64,000 bases of DNA from Schizophyllum amplum (GCA_007026445.1 VDMD01000046.1:1-64000); one strand, 5' to 3'; positions 33,121-46,629 are shown, counted from the stretch's first letter. Notes: generated by a model not told the origin, from the sequence alone. A program made the numbers and translations.

Positions 33121-35943
33121 ATGCTCGCGCTCCTGAGGCTCCTGCAGCTCGTAGCAGCAGTGGACGTCGTTCCCTCGACGTACACTGTACCTGGCGCCTT
33201 CCCGACGACCGTGTTCACGGCCTACTACAACGACCCCACTGCAACAGCTGCGCAGGTGCAGCCAGTTATCGAGGATCCCGTCTTGGTGCGTTTCCTAAGC
33301 TGTCAGACGCGTCTTCGTTGCTCATTTGTCCCAGAACAAGACATATCCTCTCAACCTGACCGCACCGGACACGATCCCGACAGAAAACTCGGACCCTCAT
33401 CCCCTTCCCCCAAAGGCTTCCGACGATCTCCTCCTCCAGCTCGCTCTTGGGCAGCTCTCCTCGGTCGCGAACTCTTCAGCCCTGAACGACACCTGCGCCA
33501 AGTGCGTAGCCGGTCTTGAGGTCGCGAAGTTCCTCGCGCTTGCCGTGCCCGAGATGGGTCCCGAGCTCGCCGTCGGCGCGTGCAAGCTGTTCGACTACGA
33601 CGACGACGCGTCGTGCGAGATCACGTACGGCCGGCAAGGCCTTGGAAACATCCTTACGCAGGTCATAGCGAACGCGGATGCGGCGTCACTGGACGGACAG
33701 GTGTGTGCACATATGCGCGCTCGAAATGGAGAGCGTACACCTCATACCTGCCCAGATGCTCTGCTACACATTCCTTGGTCTTTGTCCCATAGCGCCGGTC
33801 CCCGAGCTTGACCTCTCGACGTGGTTCACGAAGCCTCAAAAGCCGGACCCTTTGCCGGTCAAGCAGCGCAGCGGCGAGCGCCTCAAGGTTCTGCACCTGT
33901 CCGATGTCCACCTCGACGCGCGCTATGCCACCGGTGCCGAGGCGAACTGCACCTCCGGGATCTGCTGCCGAACGAACAACCATAACACCAATTTCCCCGA
34001 AGAGGTCCTCGTCCCCGCGCCACGCTTCGGGCATTACCTATGGTGGAGTACTTGCACACCTGCCAATTGTTGGTTCTGACGGCCCTCAAGCGACACGCCC
34101 GAGTCTCTCGTGATCTCGGCCATGGAGGCTATTCCCCTGCTCACGGATACGGTGGACACCGGCTTCGCCTTCAGCATATATACGGGAGATCTTGTCTCGC
34201 ACGACAACGACCAGCAGGGCAGCAGAGACTACTCCACGTACACGGAGGTCAGCATCTTGAGACACACCACTCTGTTCTGCAGCTCACTGGAAGATTCATA
34301 GACCGTAATTTTCGATCTCTTCAGACGCATGCTGGGATCTGGACCGGTCTATGCGACGATGGGCAATCACGACAGCTATAACTCGTTAGTGGTCTCTTGT
34401 CCCTGTTATGCGAGTTTAACGCGTTCTATAGCGACCAGGATGCGCCTCACTCTATCGGAGGAGACCTTGCCGAGCAGTTCCAATGGTGAGTATGACACTG
34501 GTCTGGTGCTCTTATGATGTATCTGATCTAGTCGCTATAGGAATTATGACCATCTGGCCTCCTTGTGGGCCCATGAGGAGTGGTTACCCGAGGCTGCAGT
34601 TGAGCTTGCTCGCTCGCACTATGGTGGATATATGGCGAAGCGGGCGGATGGCCTGCGAGTTATCGCGCTCAACACGAACTTATGTGAGATGCCCAAGCCT
34701 TGAATACAGCATACTGTCCGTGTACTCATGGCGACTCTACCTAGGGTACCGCCACAACTACTTCAACTACATCAACATGACGCACCCGGACACGTCGGGC
34801 ATCCTCCGCTTCTTGACGGACGAGCTGCAGGAGGCGGAAGATGCTGGAGACAGAGGTACGCAGAGCCCACCCCGCCTAGCGCTGCACGGGAGTTCTGACA
34901 GGTATTTTGTATACAGTGTGGATCATCGGCCATGTTGGTTCGGGCTGGGATGGCACAAATGCCTTACCGGGGCCGACGAACCTGTTCTACCAGATTGTGG
35001 ACAGGTTCTCGCCCCATGTTATTGCTAGTAAGTATTCCTTTCGACCTTTCGATCGAAAACGCTAACGTCGGCGTAGACATCTTCTGGGCACACACGCACG
35101 AAGACCAGCTTTCGGTGCGTGCGCTTGCTTGCTCGCAGCTACTCTTGCATTGACTAAGGCGGCAGCTCTACTATGCAAACAATGCCACCGAGATGAGTGC
35201 AGAGACAGCGCAGGCGATGGCATGGGTATGAATATGGCCCTTAGCTGTCGTCCGCTTCGCTCACGCCTCCATGCAGATTGGCCCTTCCATTACTTCGCGT
35301 ACGCGGGTAAACGCAGGCTTCCGGGTCTATGAGGTGGACTCCGCGGTGAGTTGATCAGCTTTGTACGTGCTTGAAGTAACTGACGGTGCTGCTTGACAGA
35401 CTTTCGAAGTCATGGACTCGCATACGTGCGTCTGCTGCCCTATTACAGGCGTGCGATAAATGTTGACAGGACGTCCAGGTGGTTCAGCAATGTTAGCATG
35501 TATGGCGACCTCGACTCGCAAGTCGAGGTGGGTCCGACCTTCCAGTACGAGTACAGCGCCAGGAAAGTATACGGATCGTACGTGGACGGATGGGGCGCAG
35601 AGGACCCCTTGAATGCGACGTGGTGGCATAAGGTGACCGAAGGTGAGGGTTAGGCATATTTCTGGGAAGATCGCCCGCTAACCATCATCATTGTAGCGAT
35701 GGAGGCCGATCACTCCCTTGTCTCTGTACGTCGTAGCGTTTTCTGTTGTTGTCCCTTTATTGACGTCTTCTTCAGACTTTCAACACATTGCAGGGCAAGT
35801 CGTCGCCGATGTCGCCGAACTGCACGTCCGATGAGTGTGCGGAGGCGAAGGTCTGCTACCTGCGAAGCGGTTCCTCGCCCATCGGCTTGCAGTGCGTACA
35901 GGGCTACGGATCGGTGCAGTCCGCGTATAGTGGACCGGGTTGA
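33121..35943 (+). CDS. Secreted acid sphingomyelinase-like phosphodiesterase (saposin-B + calcineurin-like)
   Basis: Sixteen exons, summed to 2031 nt, 676 aa, all phases consistent: 33121-33285, 33335-33700, 33756-34042, 34091-34247, 34302-34384, 34432-34485, 34541-34683, 34745-34855, 34917-35027, 35077-35114, 35166-35225, 35277-35345, 35400-35425, 35479-35642, 35697-35725, 35776-35943. A hydrophobic signal peptide (MLALLRLLQLVAAVDV) leads into a saposin-like region with CAKC and spaced Cys. The metallophosphoesterase motifs follow in order: LSDVHLD, YTGDLVSHD, MGNHDS, GHVGSGWD and WAHTHED, together supplying the two-metal site. The Cys-containing C-terminal cap (CTSDECAEAKVCYLR) also fits the family. 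Acid sphingomyelinases cleave sphingomyelin to ceramide; in fungi the true substrate may differ. A vacuolar or extracellular location is expected. Confidence 0.85.
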
Positions 35944-36321
35944 AGCGTTTCGTAAGTTATCTAAGGTAGAGCGCGTAATTCACGTCGTTGGCTGTCGCCA
36001 TTCTGTGCTCGTCTTGTGGACCACCTTGTCGTACCACTTCTGTGGTCGCCTGCAAAGGTTCCAATGCTCACCGGCATCACGCACCTACTTCTTCTGGTGA
36101 CTGTTCTTTCTCCGCTGCCAGCTTCGCTGGGGGTCCGCGTCGAGGGCCGGCCGTCGAACGTTCACGTGTGTTCTTGCGGTTATCGCGCCCCGGGATCCGT
36201 CCCCGCCCCACTGCGTCCGTCCGCGCCGCCGGCCCGGCAGCCGCCACCCTCCTTATAAGCAGCACCCATCGATGCAGGACGATAACCGTGGCCCGTTACT
36301 CACTCGAAACCCGCACATACC
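35944..36321. promoter_or_regulatory. Intergenic region and promoter of the aldo/keto reductase
   Basis: Contains CCTTATAAGC at 36251-36260, about 62-71 nt upstream of the ATG at 36322, a good TATA box. Nothing else is recognised. Confidence 0.5.
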
Positions 36322-37483
36322 ATGGCTGCCCCCCAGAAGACCGTCAAGCTGAACAACGGGCTGGAGATGCCCGTCGTTGGACTCGGCACCTGGAAGTCCG
36401 AGCCAGGCGAGGTGTCGAAGGCCGTTGAGTACGCGCTGAAGGACGCGGGCTACCGCCACATCGACTGCGCGTTCGGGTACGGGAACGAGAAGGAGGTTGG
36501 AGAGGGGATCAAGGCAAGCGGCGTGCCGCGCGAGCAGATCTGGATCACCAGCAAGCTGTGGTCGACGTACCACCAGAAGGTGGAGGAGGCGCTGGACATC
36601 ACGTTGAAGAACCTCGACGTGGAATACCTTGACTGTGCGTGCCATGCCCATGTCAACTGAGAGGATGCTGATCTATGCTGCAGTGTTTTTGATGCACTGG
36701 CCGGTGCCCCTCCGCCCGAATGAGAAGGGCGACATGATTCCTCTTCGTCCCGACGGGTCGCGTGATGTGGACGAGGAGTGGAAGATCTCGGACACCTGGA
36801 AGCAGTTTGAGGACCTGCAGAAGAAGGGTACGTCGTACATCCACGCCCAACAAGCAATGGTCTAACCTTGCTGCCAGGCAAAGTTCGCTCGATCGGCGTG
36901 TCCAACATGTCGCAGAAGACGCTCGAGCAGTTCCTGCCCAAGGTCTCCATCAAGCCCGTCGTTGACCAGCTTGAGATCCACGTTTACAACCCCCAGCACG
37001 AGCTGCTGTCCTACCTTCGCCAGGAGGGTATTGTTGCGCAAGCATACTCCCCGCTCGGGTCGACGGGCAGCCCGCTCATGACCGATGAGGCTGTCGTCCA
37101 GGCAGCGAAGGCCCACGGCCTCCAGCCGGTGGATGTGCTCTTGGGCTACCTTGGTGCGTGCCCGTTCTTTCTCTCGCGTAGCGTGTGCTGACGTCGATCG
37201 AAGTTGCGAAAGACATCGTGTGCTTGCCCAAGTCCGTGACGCCGAAGCGCATCGAATCGAACTACACCGGCGCGATCAGCGCAGCATCCAAACTCACTCC
37301 AGAAGACATTGCGAAGCTGGACGGCCTTGCAGCGGCCGGCAAGCAGAAGCGCTTCGTCACTCCTCCTTGGCGTGAGTACTGCTGAAGCTCCTTCATGGAC
37401 GTTGCTGATCAGTCACTGTAGCCGTTGACCTTGGCTTTGCCGACTGGCCCACACCGCCAACTGTGTACTCCGTTAGCATCTAA
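36322..37483 (+). CDS. Aldo/keto reductase
   Basis: Five exons (36322-36634, 36684-36827, 36878-37153, 37204-37371, 37422-37483) total 963 nt, 320 aa. Family signatures: MPVVGLGTWKS; the motif HIDCAFGYGNEKEVG, giving catalytic Asp and Tyr; the catalytic Lys in ITSKLWSTYH; the His in FLMHWPVP; the KVRSIGVSN strand; and VVDQLEIHVY. The cofactor-binding tail has PKSVTPKRI. AKRs reduce aldehydes and ketones with NADPH; the closest type is a glycerol or xylose reductase-like cytosolic AKR. Substrate is not readable. Length is normal and no frame problem is seen. A TATA box is about 65 nt upstream. Confidence 0.9.
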
Positions 37484-38516
37484 ACTGGCTAACAGGATGT
37501 ATGTAGATGGAGATGAATGCAACTTGTAACTATACCACACTGTAGGCAATTCAACGCGGGGTCCATCTGATGTCCACGTCTGCGTTTCTGAGCGACGGAT
37601 GAACGAGCATCGTCCTTCGCAGGATAATCAAAAGACAAGCCGTGGCTCAAAAGTGCGGCTGTGCAGTTCATTTATTCTTGTTCTGCACAGTGTCATTAGG
37701 TGATGCAGGGTGAGCATCACTGGCTTTGGAAGCCTGTTTCTTGACCAGCGACGAGGACGTGCGCGGGAGAATTGTCCACGACTCTCGATTCAGGCGTTTA
37801 AGCTTGCAAGGCGCGAGCAGGTCAGAAAAAGATAGTCTGTGGAAATCGTGCATCCTAAAATCAAGCAGTAATTCTAAAAAATCAGTTCGGCAAATGCCGA
37901 CTGTGACAAGCTGAACCAAACACTCGCACGGGACTCGCACGAGACGAATGTTCATTTTGCTCTTTCTTAGTCTGACGCCTCTGAAGTTTGCTGAAGAAGT
38001 CGAACTGTTGGCATAGGCATGCGAAGAAATATGTTGTGTCCGAGAGATTATACGAGAGTATGACATCATGCGTATTTGTGATGAAATGCTGATTGCGAAA
38101 TTGCTCGCACCGCGTTCCGCCGCGACCTCAGACTTCTCTTCCCGGACACTGACCTCGCAGAGTCGCAAGTCCTTTGTTTCCCGGAAAGGAACATTCCCCT
38201 GTAACTTATAGCGCTTATTCTCCTCGCATATGGCTTGAGGTCACCGTCGTTCCTACAGCACTGCCGCGCCCGTTCAGCGATCTCAATTTTCGCGATTCTC
38301 ATTCCTTCAAGACCTCTCGTTCCCCCGCGCGAATCCGGAGTCGGTAGCGCGTCGCATCGAGCCTCAGGGAAGGGAAACTCGTATCAGGACGCGCGACGGT
38401 GGACCAGAAGCAACGAACGTGCGTTTGGCTGCCTGTGTCGCGCATCATCCACTGACCTTAGCGCGTTAGAGACCGTCCGGTGGAGCAGCGCATCAGTCTA
38501 GCGGGCCGACATCACG
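37484..38516. other. Intergenic region
   Basis: Both strands were examined. The longest open frame (minus, about 37668-38168) has no recognisable domain, ends in an Asn/Lys-rich tail and is not called. Confidence 0.4.
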
Positions 38517-41500
38517 ATGTATTCATCTTTCCCGACCTATAGTTCGCAGTCCCTGCCAAGGTCGTCCTCGGTCACCTTCCTTATACCTTCGATGGCGACC
38601 TCATCATCGAGCAGCTCCCTCCGCTCAGATCCTCACTTGCATCGGCGCTCAACGGCGTCGACAGAGCCCTCGTACCCTTCGAAGCCCTTACCAAGTCCAC
38701 CCTCGTCGCGCTCAAGCCCAGGTTCACCTCCCGCATCGCCTCCCAATAAATTGCGAAAGCCTCACTCCGTGCGGCGTACCGCACTTGTCGGTGTAGATGA
38801 AGGCACAGACGCAGACACGGAAGCCCGTTCAAGGGCCAGTGGCAAGGGCAAGGGCAAGGACCGCGCGCTCCCGCAACGATCAAGTTTGGATGTAAGCTCG
38901 AATATTCTCCGCGCTGTGAGCTCAAAGGCTAACATGGATCTTTCAATGCAGCAGCGTCCGTTCAGCTTCATCGTCGAGGACGACGCGTTGGAATACAGCA
39001 ACTTTCCCTATGACCTCAGCGGCGGACAGACCTCACCCGAGATTGGTGTCAAACAAGTCACGAAGCACGCTAGGGGTGGCGGAGAGACGCACGTCGAAGG
39101 GCGGCGCGTCCTGGTGGTGGAGCGCCCCGAAGGTCCTGCGGGCCGCGGACGTCAACCCGCACCGCCTAGTGAAGAGTACGAGAGTAGTTCGTCGTTGGCG
39201 CGGAGGTTGAGCAAGGGGCGAGCCAAGAACCAGGAGGTATGTCGGCGCGCCACCACCGATCTGATTCATACCTAATGTGCGTTATCTGTGAGCAGGCTAA
39301 TGGCGCGACGCGCAGAAAACGCTCGCTTAGCTTCGGTCGCCGTAAGAGTGGACGGAAGACGCGCGAAGAGGCACCTGCATTACCTGGTGCCGTATCGGCA
39401 GACGACCCCACCTTCTTTCCCCCTCACCCGGCTGTATCTCCTCCCCGACGGTCGCCATCAATCGGCAGTGGGATGTCGTCGCCGCGGTCTCCGTATACGT
39501 CTACGAACTCACGAGGTGCAACGTCATCATCCACTTCGCTTTCAAGAACGCGGTCTGTCACACGTTTACCAGCCGAAGCCATACCTCCATTGCCAAGCTT
39601 GACCATTCCTTCATACATCCCTCGTACGAACAGCGACCTGTCAACGACTTCGTCGGGCGAACCGTCACTGACGTCGAGCAATCTTTCGGTTTCCTCATAT
39701 GGATTGTCCAATATATCAAGCGAGTGCCCGTCTCGGCTTGCGCTCTCGCTGCCTCTGCCTTCTTCGTCAAGCTCTTCGCAGCACCTGACGTCCCTCTCTG
39801 CGTCCAGGAGTGCTTCGTTCAGCCTCTCTGCGCCAGGTCTACCCGATCCATCACCGAGCCAGCCGCGTAGCAGTGCTTCCGAACGTGGTCACTGGTCTCA
39901 GAGGCACAACGACGACATGCAAGCAGATGAACATGGGCATCGCCTACTGCCTCAAGCCGACATGCTTGCTCCTAGAGGTCAGCGCGCATCAGCTGTGGAC
40001 GTATGGGACGCCCTCGGCAACGGCTCGTACTCGCGTCCGAAGAGCGCAGTACAAATTCGCGTAGACATCGCGCCTCCGGAGGCCTTGGTACCAGTCGGCC
40101 ATCCTGACGCCAGGGGGAGTACTTCCATCCTTTCCAGCCTTCCGTGCCCTCGACAGGACGGCCGCGTGCCGCATCACGACAGGACAGCGAGACCAGCGGT
40201 GATGCTCTTCGCCCCTCACTCCAGCGCCGAATGACTCTCGTCGACCAGCGTGCTGCCTCGCGTGTGTCTATGGCTGAGCAGCGCGTTCTCGACGACGAGC
40301 CCGAGCTTAAGCCAGCCCCGCGCCGCTTGAGACGCAAGCATGCACCTACCGCCTCCATACAGAGCTTGAAACGGGCGGAGACCGCCTCGGAGCCGGAAAT
40401 CGTCAGGCGGGCGTCGGCGAAGAGCAAGAAGGGGAAGGAAGAGACCTCGCCCGGATATCACTCGATACAAGCTGGTGGGAACGAGAAGCCGCGACGACCA
40501 TCGTTCCTCTCTCGCATCTCTGACTTTGCTCGCGGCAAGAAAAGCAAGGCTCCGACATCAATGCAGGAGCCTGATGTGGGAGTGCGGCCGAACGAGGAGT
40601 TGTTTGTTGACGAGAAGGCGGCGCTGGCAGGCGGATGAGCCTGGGGGAAGGTTACGCCTGCAGCGAGCCCGGTCACGGGCAGGCATATTCTTGGTCGATA
40701 AAAAGCAGGAGCGAAGTCGGCCACGGATTTCAAGACGAGGGAGGAGACGAGATTGACGTGATCGCACGGCGCGCGGTTGGCCCTGGATCTCTGGCGGATA
40801 AGAAGAGCAAGGTGTGGGGCACTGACATAGGCCACGATGCATGTGTGGCGAGCGCGAGCGGAGGCACGCTGGAGGACGAGTACCGCAAGCTAACTGAAGA
40901 CCGGAAGTGGACCGACGGGTTCAAGGGCAAGGCGCAGGCGGCAAAGAGCGTGGAAACCTTGCGAGCGAAGAGCGTTGAGACCATGCGGGCGAGCAGCACA
41001 AACGCGAGTGGCAGCATGCACACGAGGAGCAGCGATACGATGCGGACGGATTCGAGCGTTGCGAGGGTACCCCCGACGCGCGAGATGTCGAGGTCACCAG
41101 CCGACGGTGCGGGTGAGCGGCTTCCCGCGTACGAGGAGGCTCTCGAAGATTCTTCGTCGTCACGTTCGTCTCCGGTCGCTGTTGTCACTTCACTGCGGCC
41201 GAGCGAGGGGTCCGTTACACCCAGATCTATCGAGTCCCCAACATCCGCAACAACAGCACGACCTCCTCCGACACCGTTAGCTATACCGCGCCTGCAAGGC
41301 GTCCGGACATCTTCTGGCTTGGGCACAGTCGATCTCAACGATGAGCCCGCGTCCGCTATGACGGCCTCTTCTGACCATTCGCACTCTCACCACTCGCACT
41401 CTGACCTGCGATCCCGGTCGTCTGCTGACTTCGGGTCCTGGCGTGCGCCGAGCGCGCTCCTCGACTCCATGCTGGACTACTCAGTGTCACCTGAACAGTC

Positions 41501-44199
41501 GCGCGCCGCGTCGCGTACGTCTCTTGCGGACGCGCAGCGTGAGTCGCTTGCTCTGTCCCCACTGCCACCGTCGCCATCATCTTCGCGAATGTCCAAGTAC
41601 GGATCGATTGGCAGGGCGAGTGCGACAAGTGCAACACCGTCAACGTCATCAAGCGGGCGGACGCCTAACAAGCTCGTCAAGAAATCACGACGCACTTCGA
41701 CACAACTGCTAGAAACGTTTGTGGTGCGTATTGTTCCCCGTGAGCCTTTTGCCCCCGCGGGACTTCTCCAATTCTTGGCGTCTTCTGTCGTTTTATCTTC
41801 GATTTGCGCCTTAGAACGGCCACGTGACCGCTTCAGGTGGGGCCCCGAGGACGCGTGTTGGAGCGGGCGACAGATGTAGATGATTGCCACATACCCGTCG
41901 CGCTACCCAACGCGGGGCGGGTCCCGGCATTTCTCTGGGCGATCAACGGCAGAAACGCGTGTGCTCGCTTGTCTCTTACCACCATCATACCCTCGTCATT
42001 TTCTGTTCTGACCACGAGTTACACTACAGGTGCCTCGTCGTTCAAGTACGGAACCCACGATCGTAGCAGAGCACTCGCGATCCCCTACCGTGTGGCTGAA
42101 TACACCCCCCTCCGAGCACAAGCCGACGTTTGGAGGCGCCTTGGTGCGTCAATCGACTCTTGCATGGGTTGCATGGATAACTAAGTCTATTGTGTAGTTT
42201 GCAGACCGCGTGACATCGCAAGATCACTCTGGATTTGCATCGGCGTTCCCTGTGCTCGTTGAATCACCGCGTTCTATGGAGCCGCCAACCCTGGCCGTTT
42301 CGGACTGCCAATACTGCTCGCCACGCGACGAGCGGGACGATGCTTTCATCAGCCAACATGTTCCGGATTCACCCGAATTGCGCACACAACCCTCGAGGTC
42401 CGACGTAACGAGTACCCGAGCTATGCGACGGTGGACCGTCAGCGGACTCGAGCAGCAGCACAACCCGGACGGAGACAGCAGCGACGAGAGCGAATGGGGC
42501 CAATCCGATCACGAGGACGAGGTCGAGTCTGCGAAATGGTTGGCCGTCGCTGCGAACAAGCCGCTGCCTTCATCGTCTCTGCTCCCACCATCCCCGTCTA
42601 TGCCGTCACTGGCCTACTTTGGACATGCGGCGGAGCGGCAAGGTTACAGTTATTTTGGGGTCAAGGACAAGACTCTACCGCCAACGCCTGCACAATCGCC
42701 GGGGACGAGACAACAGCGCGCCACCTCAATGCGCGCTCCCCAGCGTCCGCAGTTACGGCCGCTGTCTGTCATGAGCCCGGTTCCCGCGTTGCATGAACAA
42801 CAGTCTCTCTCATCGCCCCCGACGCGTACCGTGTTCGAGGGCGAGGCTTCGACTTTGGGGCGACCCAAGATATTTGAGGTGTCTGCTGTCGTGAGCGACG
42901 ACGAATCGTCCTCAGACGAGCGAGACGATCATGTCTTCGACCAGTATGACGAGCCGGGAAGCGCAACACCAGGAACGAGCGCTGGCACAAGCTCTTTGGG
43001 CCATGGACAATGGGAAGGCATCACAAGGAGTGCATCGAAGTCGAAGACCTACTCGCATCTCCGTACAATGGCCCTGCCAGCTGATGCGGCACATATGCAC
43101 CTGCTGCACATCACCGCCGAATTGCTCGCGACCGAGAAGCATTTCGTCTCGTTGTTGCGTCTCCTGCTTATCCCTGGCAGCACGCGAACGTCGCCACCAC
43201 CACTCATGCGCACGTATGTGCAGGAGTTGGTGAATGTATGTGATGGCCTCGTGCGGTCGATGGAAGGGCGTTCAGACCTGATGGACGGCGCGAAGCATGG
43301 CGAGCTCGATGGGGAGGAGACCGACGTCAGACGGCGCGGCGGCGAGCACAAGCGGCCTGCACCACCCAGTCCCGCGGCAACCTGCCATGCTATAATCGCA
43401 CTGCGTGACGACGTCGAGGGTGCTTACGTGCGTTGGTGCGGCGTAGTCGGCGGATGGTTCGTCGGCCCCAGCGAGAACGGCGGCGCCAGTATCGGGCGGG
43501 CGAAGAGGCGATTGAGCAAGGGTGTCCTCGGCGATGGGTCGAAGCGGAGCCAAACGCTGGAGGCCGATGCAGAGGAACAGAAGGCGGCGGAGCAGCAGGC
43601 GACGGAGCGGAAGGAGGCGGAGCGGAAGGAGACGATCACGGATGCTCCGGAGCAGCAACCTGCCCCCGAGCAAGGCGAGGAGACGCAAGAGGGTGTCAAC
43701 GACAATACTAGCGCTGAAAGCAGCGGCGAACGTCCGCCCTTACCTTCGCAGAAGAGCACGGGCCGTCGCTCGCACGTGTGGCGCAAGAGCGTTCCCTCCC
43801 TTGCCACCCTGCAGATGCAGATCATGTCGAGCTCCAAGAAGGAGGAGGACGGCACGGAGGGACAGGAGGCGAGCAGTGCCAAGCCGAAGGAGAGTGGAAG
43901 TGTACGGGCCCTGTCCAAGCGGGAGCGGAAGGAGCGCCAGCGGAAGCTACCGACCGTGCGCGAGCTTGCGATTCTGCCAACGCAGCGCGTGATGCGATAC
44001 GTGTTATTGTATCGAGGTGAGTCATGCGTACGTATGTTTGTTGTGAGATGCTGATGCGCGTACAGATCTGCTTGCGCACACGCCGCAAACATCACCTATT
44101 CGGCCTCTTGTGCAGAGCGCGGTTGATGTCGCTGCGTCTATCGCGGCCAAGTGCGATCGCGCGCAAGGCAATGCGGAGTTCTTTCATCGAGCGAGGTGA
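38517..44199 (+). CDS. Ser-rich protein with C-terminal DH (RhoGEF)-like region, with apparent frameshifts
   Basis: Long gene read from ATG 38517 (alternative ATG with better context at 38592). The Ser/Pro/Arg-rich N-terminal half is disordered. An intron at 39236-39295 joins RAKNQE to ANGATRRKRSLSFGRRKSG. Two frame breaks follow, one at the GGGGG run 40113-40117 and one near 40630-40636; each is mended by a single-base indel. The reading then continues through LADKKSKVWGT to RRTSTQLLETF, passes introns in 41.7-42.2 kb (exon VPRRSSTEPTIVAEHSRSP) and reaches the DH-type helices ELLATEKHFVSLLRLLLIPG and, after an acidic insert, PTVRELAILPTQRVMRYVLL plus YRDLLAHTP. DH domains exchange GDP for GTP on Rho-family GTPases. 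No PH domain is seen after the DH motif, and the protein ends soon after at HRAR. Confidence 0.6.
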
Positions 44200-44966
44200 G
44201 GGAGGTGGACAGACCACTTGTGAGGTGAGTGTCTCTGATAGTTGGTCGTCGAGTCCTGGCTAACTTGAACGCGCAAGGTGTCTGCTCAGCGCCCTCTTGT
44301 GATATTTGCAAGCGCTGTCAACGAGTCAATATCCTATTTCTATGATACCATCCGTTCATGCCCCAATACATGCACTACCCGGCGGCACTGTACATCCTAT
44401 TTCCATCCTCTCTTCGTGTACGTCCGACTTATCTGCTCGTTGCACGCAATGTTTGCGCGCTCACCCTCCGCGCCGTGCTTCCTTGCTTTCGCCATCACTT
44501 CGCTCGCTGCACACTGTCGTTAAGCTTATTCGTCTCTCTTTTTACATTGTTGTTACTCGCATAGTATCCATCATCTCATTCACAATCTTCCGTTGACATG
44601 CTCGTTCTAGTACTGCACATCTTCCTGTGACCTTTGTCCAACAGGCTTTGTTATACCTGCTTGGTTGTAATTGTATGCTTACGATTTTGCCCACGATATA
44701 CCCTTCGCTTGACGACGCACACATTCTCGCCACGAGTCGGAGTAAGACCGACTTCAACTTGACTAGGTCATGTGACCGCGCTCTTCACGATCGCGCGTGA
44801 CGGTCTGCCGCCTTCCGAAGTTCCGCTGCCCTCTGACTTGCAGTTTCCTCTTGCTTTCACCATTAAGCCGCGCCTACAAATTAGTCAGATCCCAGCCCTT
44901 GTCTTGCTTTGGTCGCTATCTTCATCTGGAAAGAACTCGGGCAGTTCTGACGTCGGGACGCGCGCC
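44200..44966. other. Intergenic region before the F-box paralogue cluster
   Basis: T-rich stretch after the DH gene, no gene supported. Contains CATCCGTTCATGCCCC-type pyrimidine-rich sequence. Confidence 0.3.
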
Positions 44967-46629
44967 ATGTATCTGAGTCTTGATCGCCTGCCCGTGGACA
45001 TCCTCATTTTGATGCTGGGATCTATACATCCAACGGACATAATTTCGTTGAGAAAGGTGCGCGGTGCTTTTATCTCATACTTCGTCTGCTGAATGCATTT
45101 GTCAGACCTGTAAAGCCATGCTGGCTATCACGAAGATCCGTACGATCTGGTTGACGGTCGTGCGTCGCCTCTGCGCGACGAACGCGGTCTACATCCCCTT
45201 GTCGGAACTGGAGAAGATGTCCATGGACGAGCTCGAACACAACGCGACGGCGCATTCGCGATTCGCGCGCTTGCTTCGCAATTCAGCTCTCGATCAGGCG
45301 CCCCCACTACATCCAAAAGTGCAGAGAATCTTGCATCTGCCTGCGAATACGGCTGATGATCATCTCAATAATAACATCACTTGGATCTGCTTCGAGCCCG
45401 GTGGACGTTTCTTGCTTGCGCTTTCATCCAGTCACTTTCATGTCTGGGACCTCGGTCGTCACGCCTACGATGCTTTCCATGCCTCTCCCGTATGCTCGGA
45501 GCATCTCTCTCGGCTCCTTGACTCGTCACCTGACGAATTCTGCAATGTCGACATAGATCTATGTCCAATCAGTCCGGCGCAACCGTGCGACAGAATCATC
45601 TTCGTGATCTCTGCGACGTTCACTGCCGACACGTGAGACGATTCTCATCTCTATCCTCCTGTCATTGATTTTTTCGCCAAAGAACCCGTCGACTTCATGC
45701 CATGGAGCTTCAGTTTCCTCACAATGAGGCCGAATTGCCTATTCGTCTGCGTCGTCTCGCCACCATCCGTGTTGCCTTCTTCATCGAAGTCACGGCGATG
45801 TCGAACACCTGCATCAGCTTGAATGCCTTCGACGAGGCAGGCATGTCGGGCATTTTAGTATGGGATTATAGGAACGACACGATTGCGACATGGCGGGTGC
45901 CGACTCGGGATCACATATTCAGCGTACGCAGCCGACTCATTCAGATGATCTGTGCTAACGGTCGATTGTCAGTTGTTCTCGTCTGGATCTCTAGCAGTTT
46001 TTTATTATGGCCCCGGACACGAAATGGCCATCTATCGATTGCCGCCTTTTGCACCTGCTCCGGAAGGACCAATAACCTTTGCCAACATACCATTTCCGGA
46101 GCTCCATGCTAGAACTGCACCATCGATACCAACGACACATCTGCCTCAGACGGTCGCGGTCAACCTCTGGATCGACCGCTGTCCGTGGCTTTGCGATACT
46201 GCTCAAAAGCCCATCTTCGACATGTTTACTGACGATCGACTGTACCGGCTAACGATGCCGCGAATGGAACCTGACACCTCTGGTGAAAATACCTCTGGGA
46301 CTTGCCCGGTAATCCTCTCCTCAATACCTTTTGAGAAGGGATTCGACTGGGCCATGGGTCATGCACCGTCGCATAGCGATTACGGCGATAATGCGTACTG
46401 GCTATATACTACGCAGCCGAGGATGTTGACCTGCACGATGTATCGAGTGACCGAAGGCGCCCCCGGTCCCATACACGTAGATCTCCTGCCGTGTCGCGCA
46501 AACGTCGCTCTACACGACATCTGTCCTGCGAGTGGCAGGATCTGTCTCACTGTGAACGCGAACCAAGCTTCCAACGAGGGTTGCGAGGTGCATGTATGGG
46601 ACTTTCTCGTGCCCGACCGCGCACTATAG
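44967..46629 (+). CDS. F-box / beta-propeller-like protein, paralogue 1
   Basis: Four exons (44967-45056, 45106-45632, 45683-45923, 45973-46629) give 1515 nt, 504 aa. The F-box is split by the first intron: LDRLPVDILILMLGSIHPTDIISLRK then TCKAMLAI. Residues about 100-500 have repeated WD-like strands: PGGRFLLALSSSHFHVWDLG, SGILVWDYRNDTIATW, FYYGPGHEMAIYRLP and a closing CEVHVWDFLVPDRAL. This layout, F-box plus propeller-like body with the same end, recurs in paralogues 2 and 3. SCF-type ubiquitin adaptor function is inferred. The start at 44967 follows the position of the F-box; an in-frame upstream ATG would add about 65 residues of low similarity. Confidence 0.7.

Noticed and set aside
34043..34090. 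Apparent frameshift in the phosphodiesterase gene after FGHYL
   Set aside because: A 48-nt GT-AG intron restores the frame exactly (HYLC|DTPESL), so no indel is needed.
37668..38168. 166-codon minus-strand open frame
   Set aside because: No domain, irregular composition, and the region reads like intergenic sequence.
41837..42184. Separate small gene inside the DH gene
   Set aside because: The same segment contains a good exon of the DH gene in another frame (VPRRSSTEPTIVAEHSRSP), bounded by GT-AG sites.
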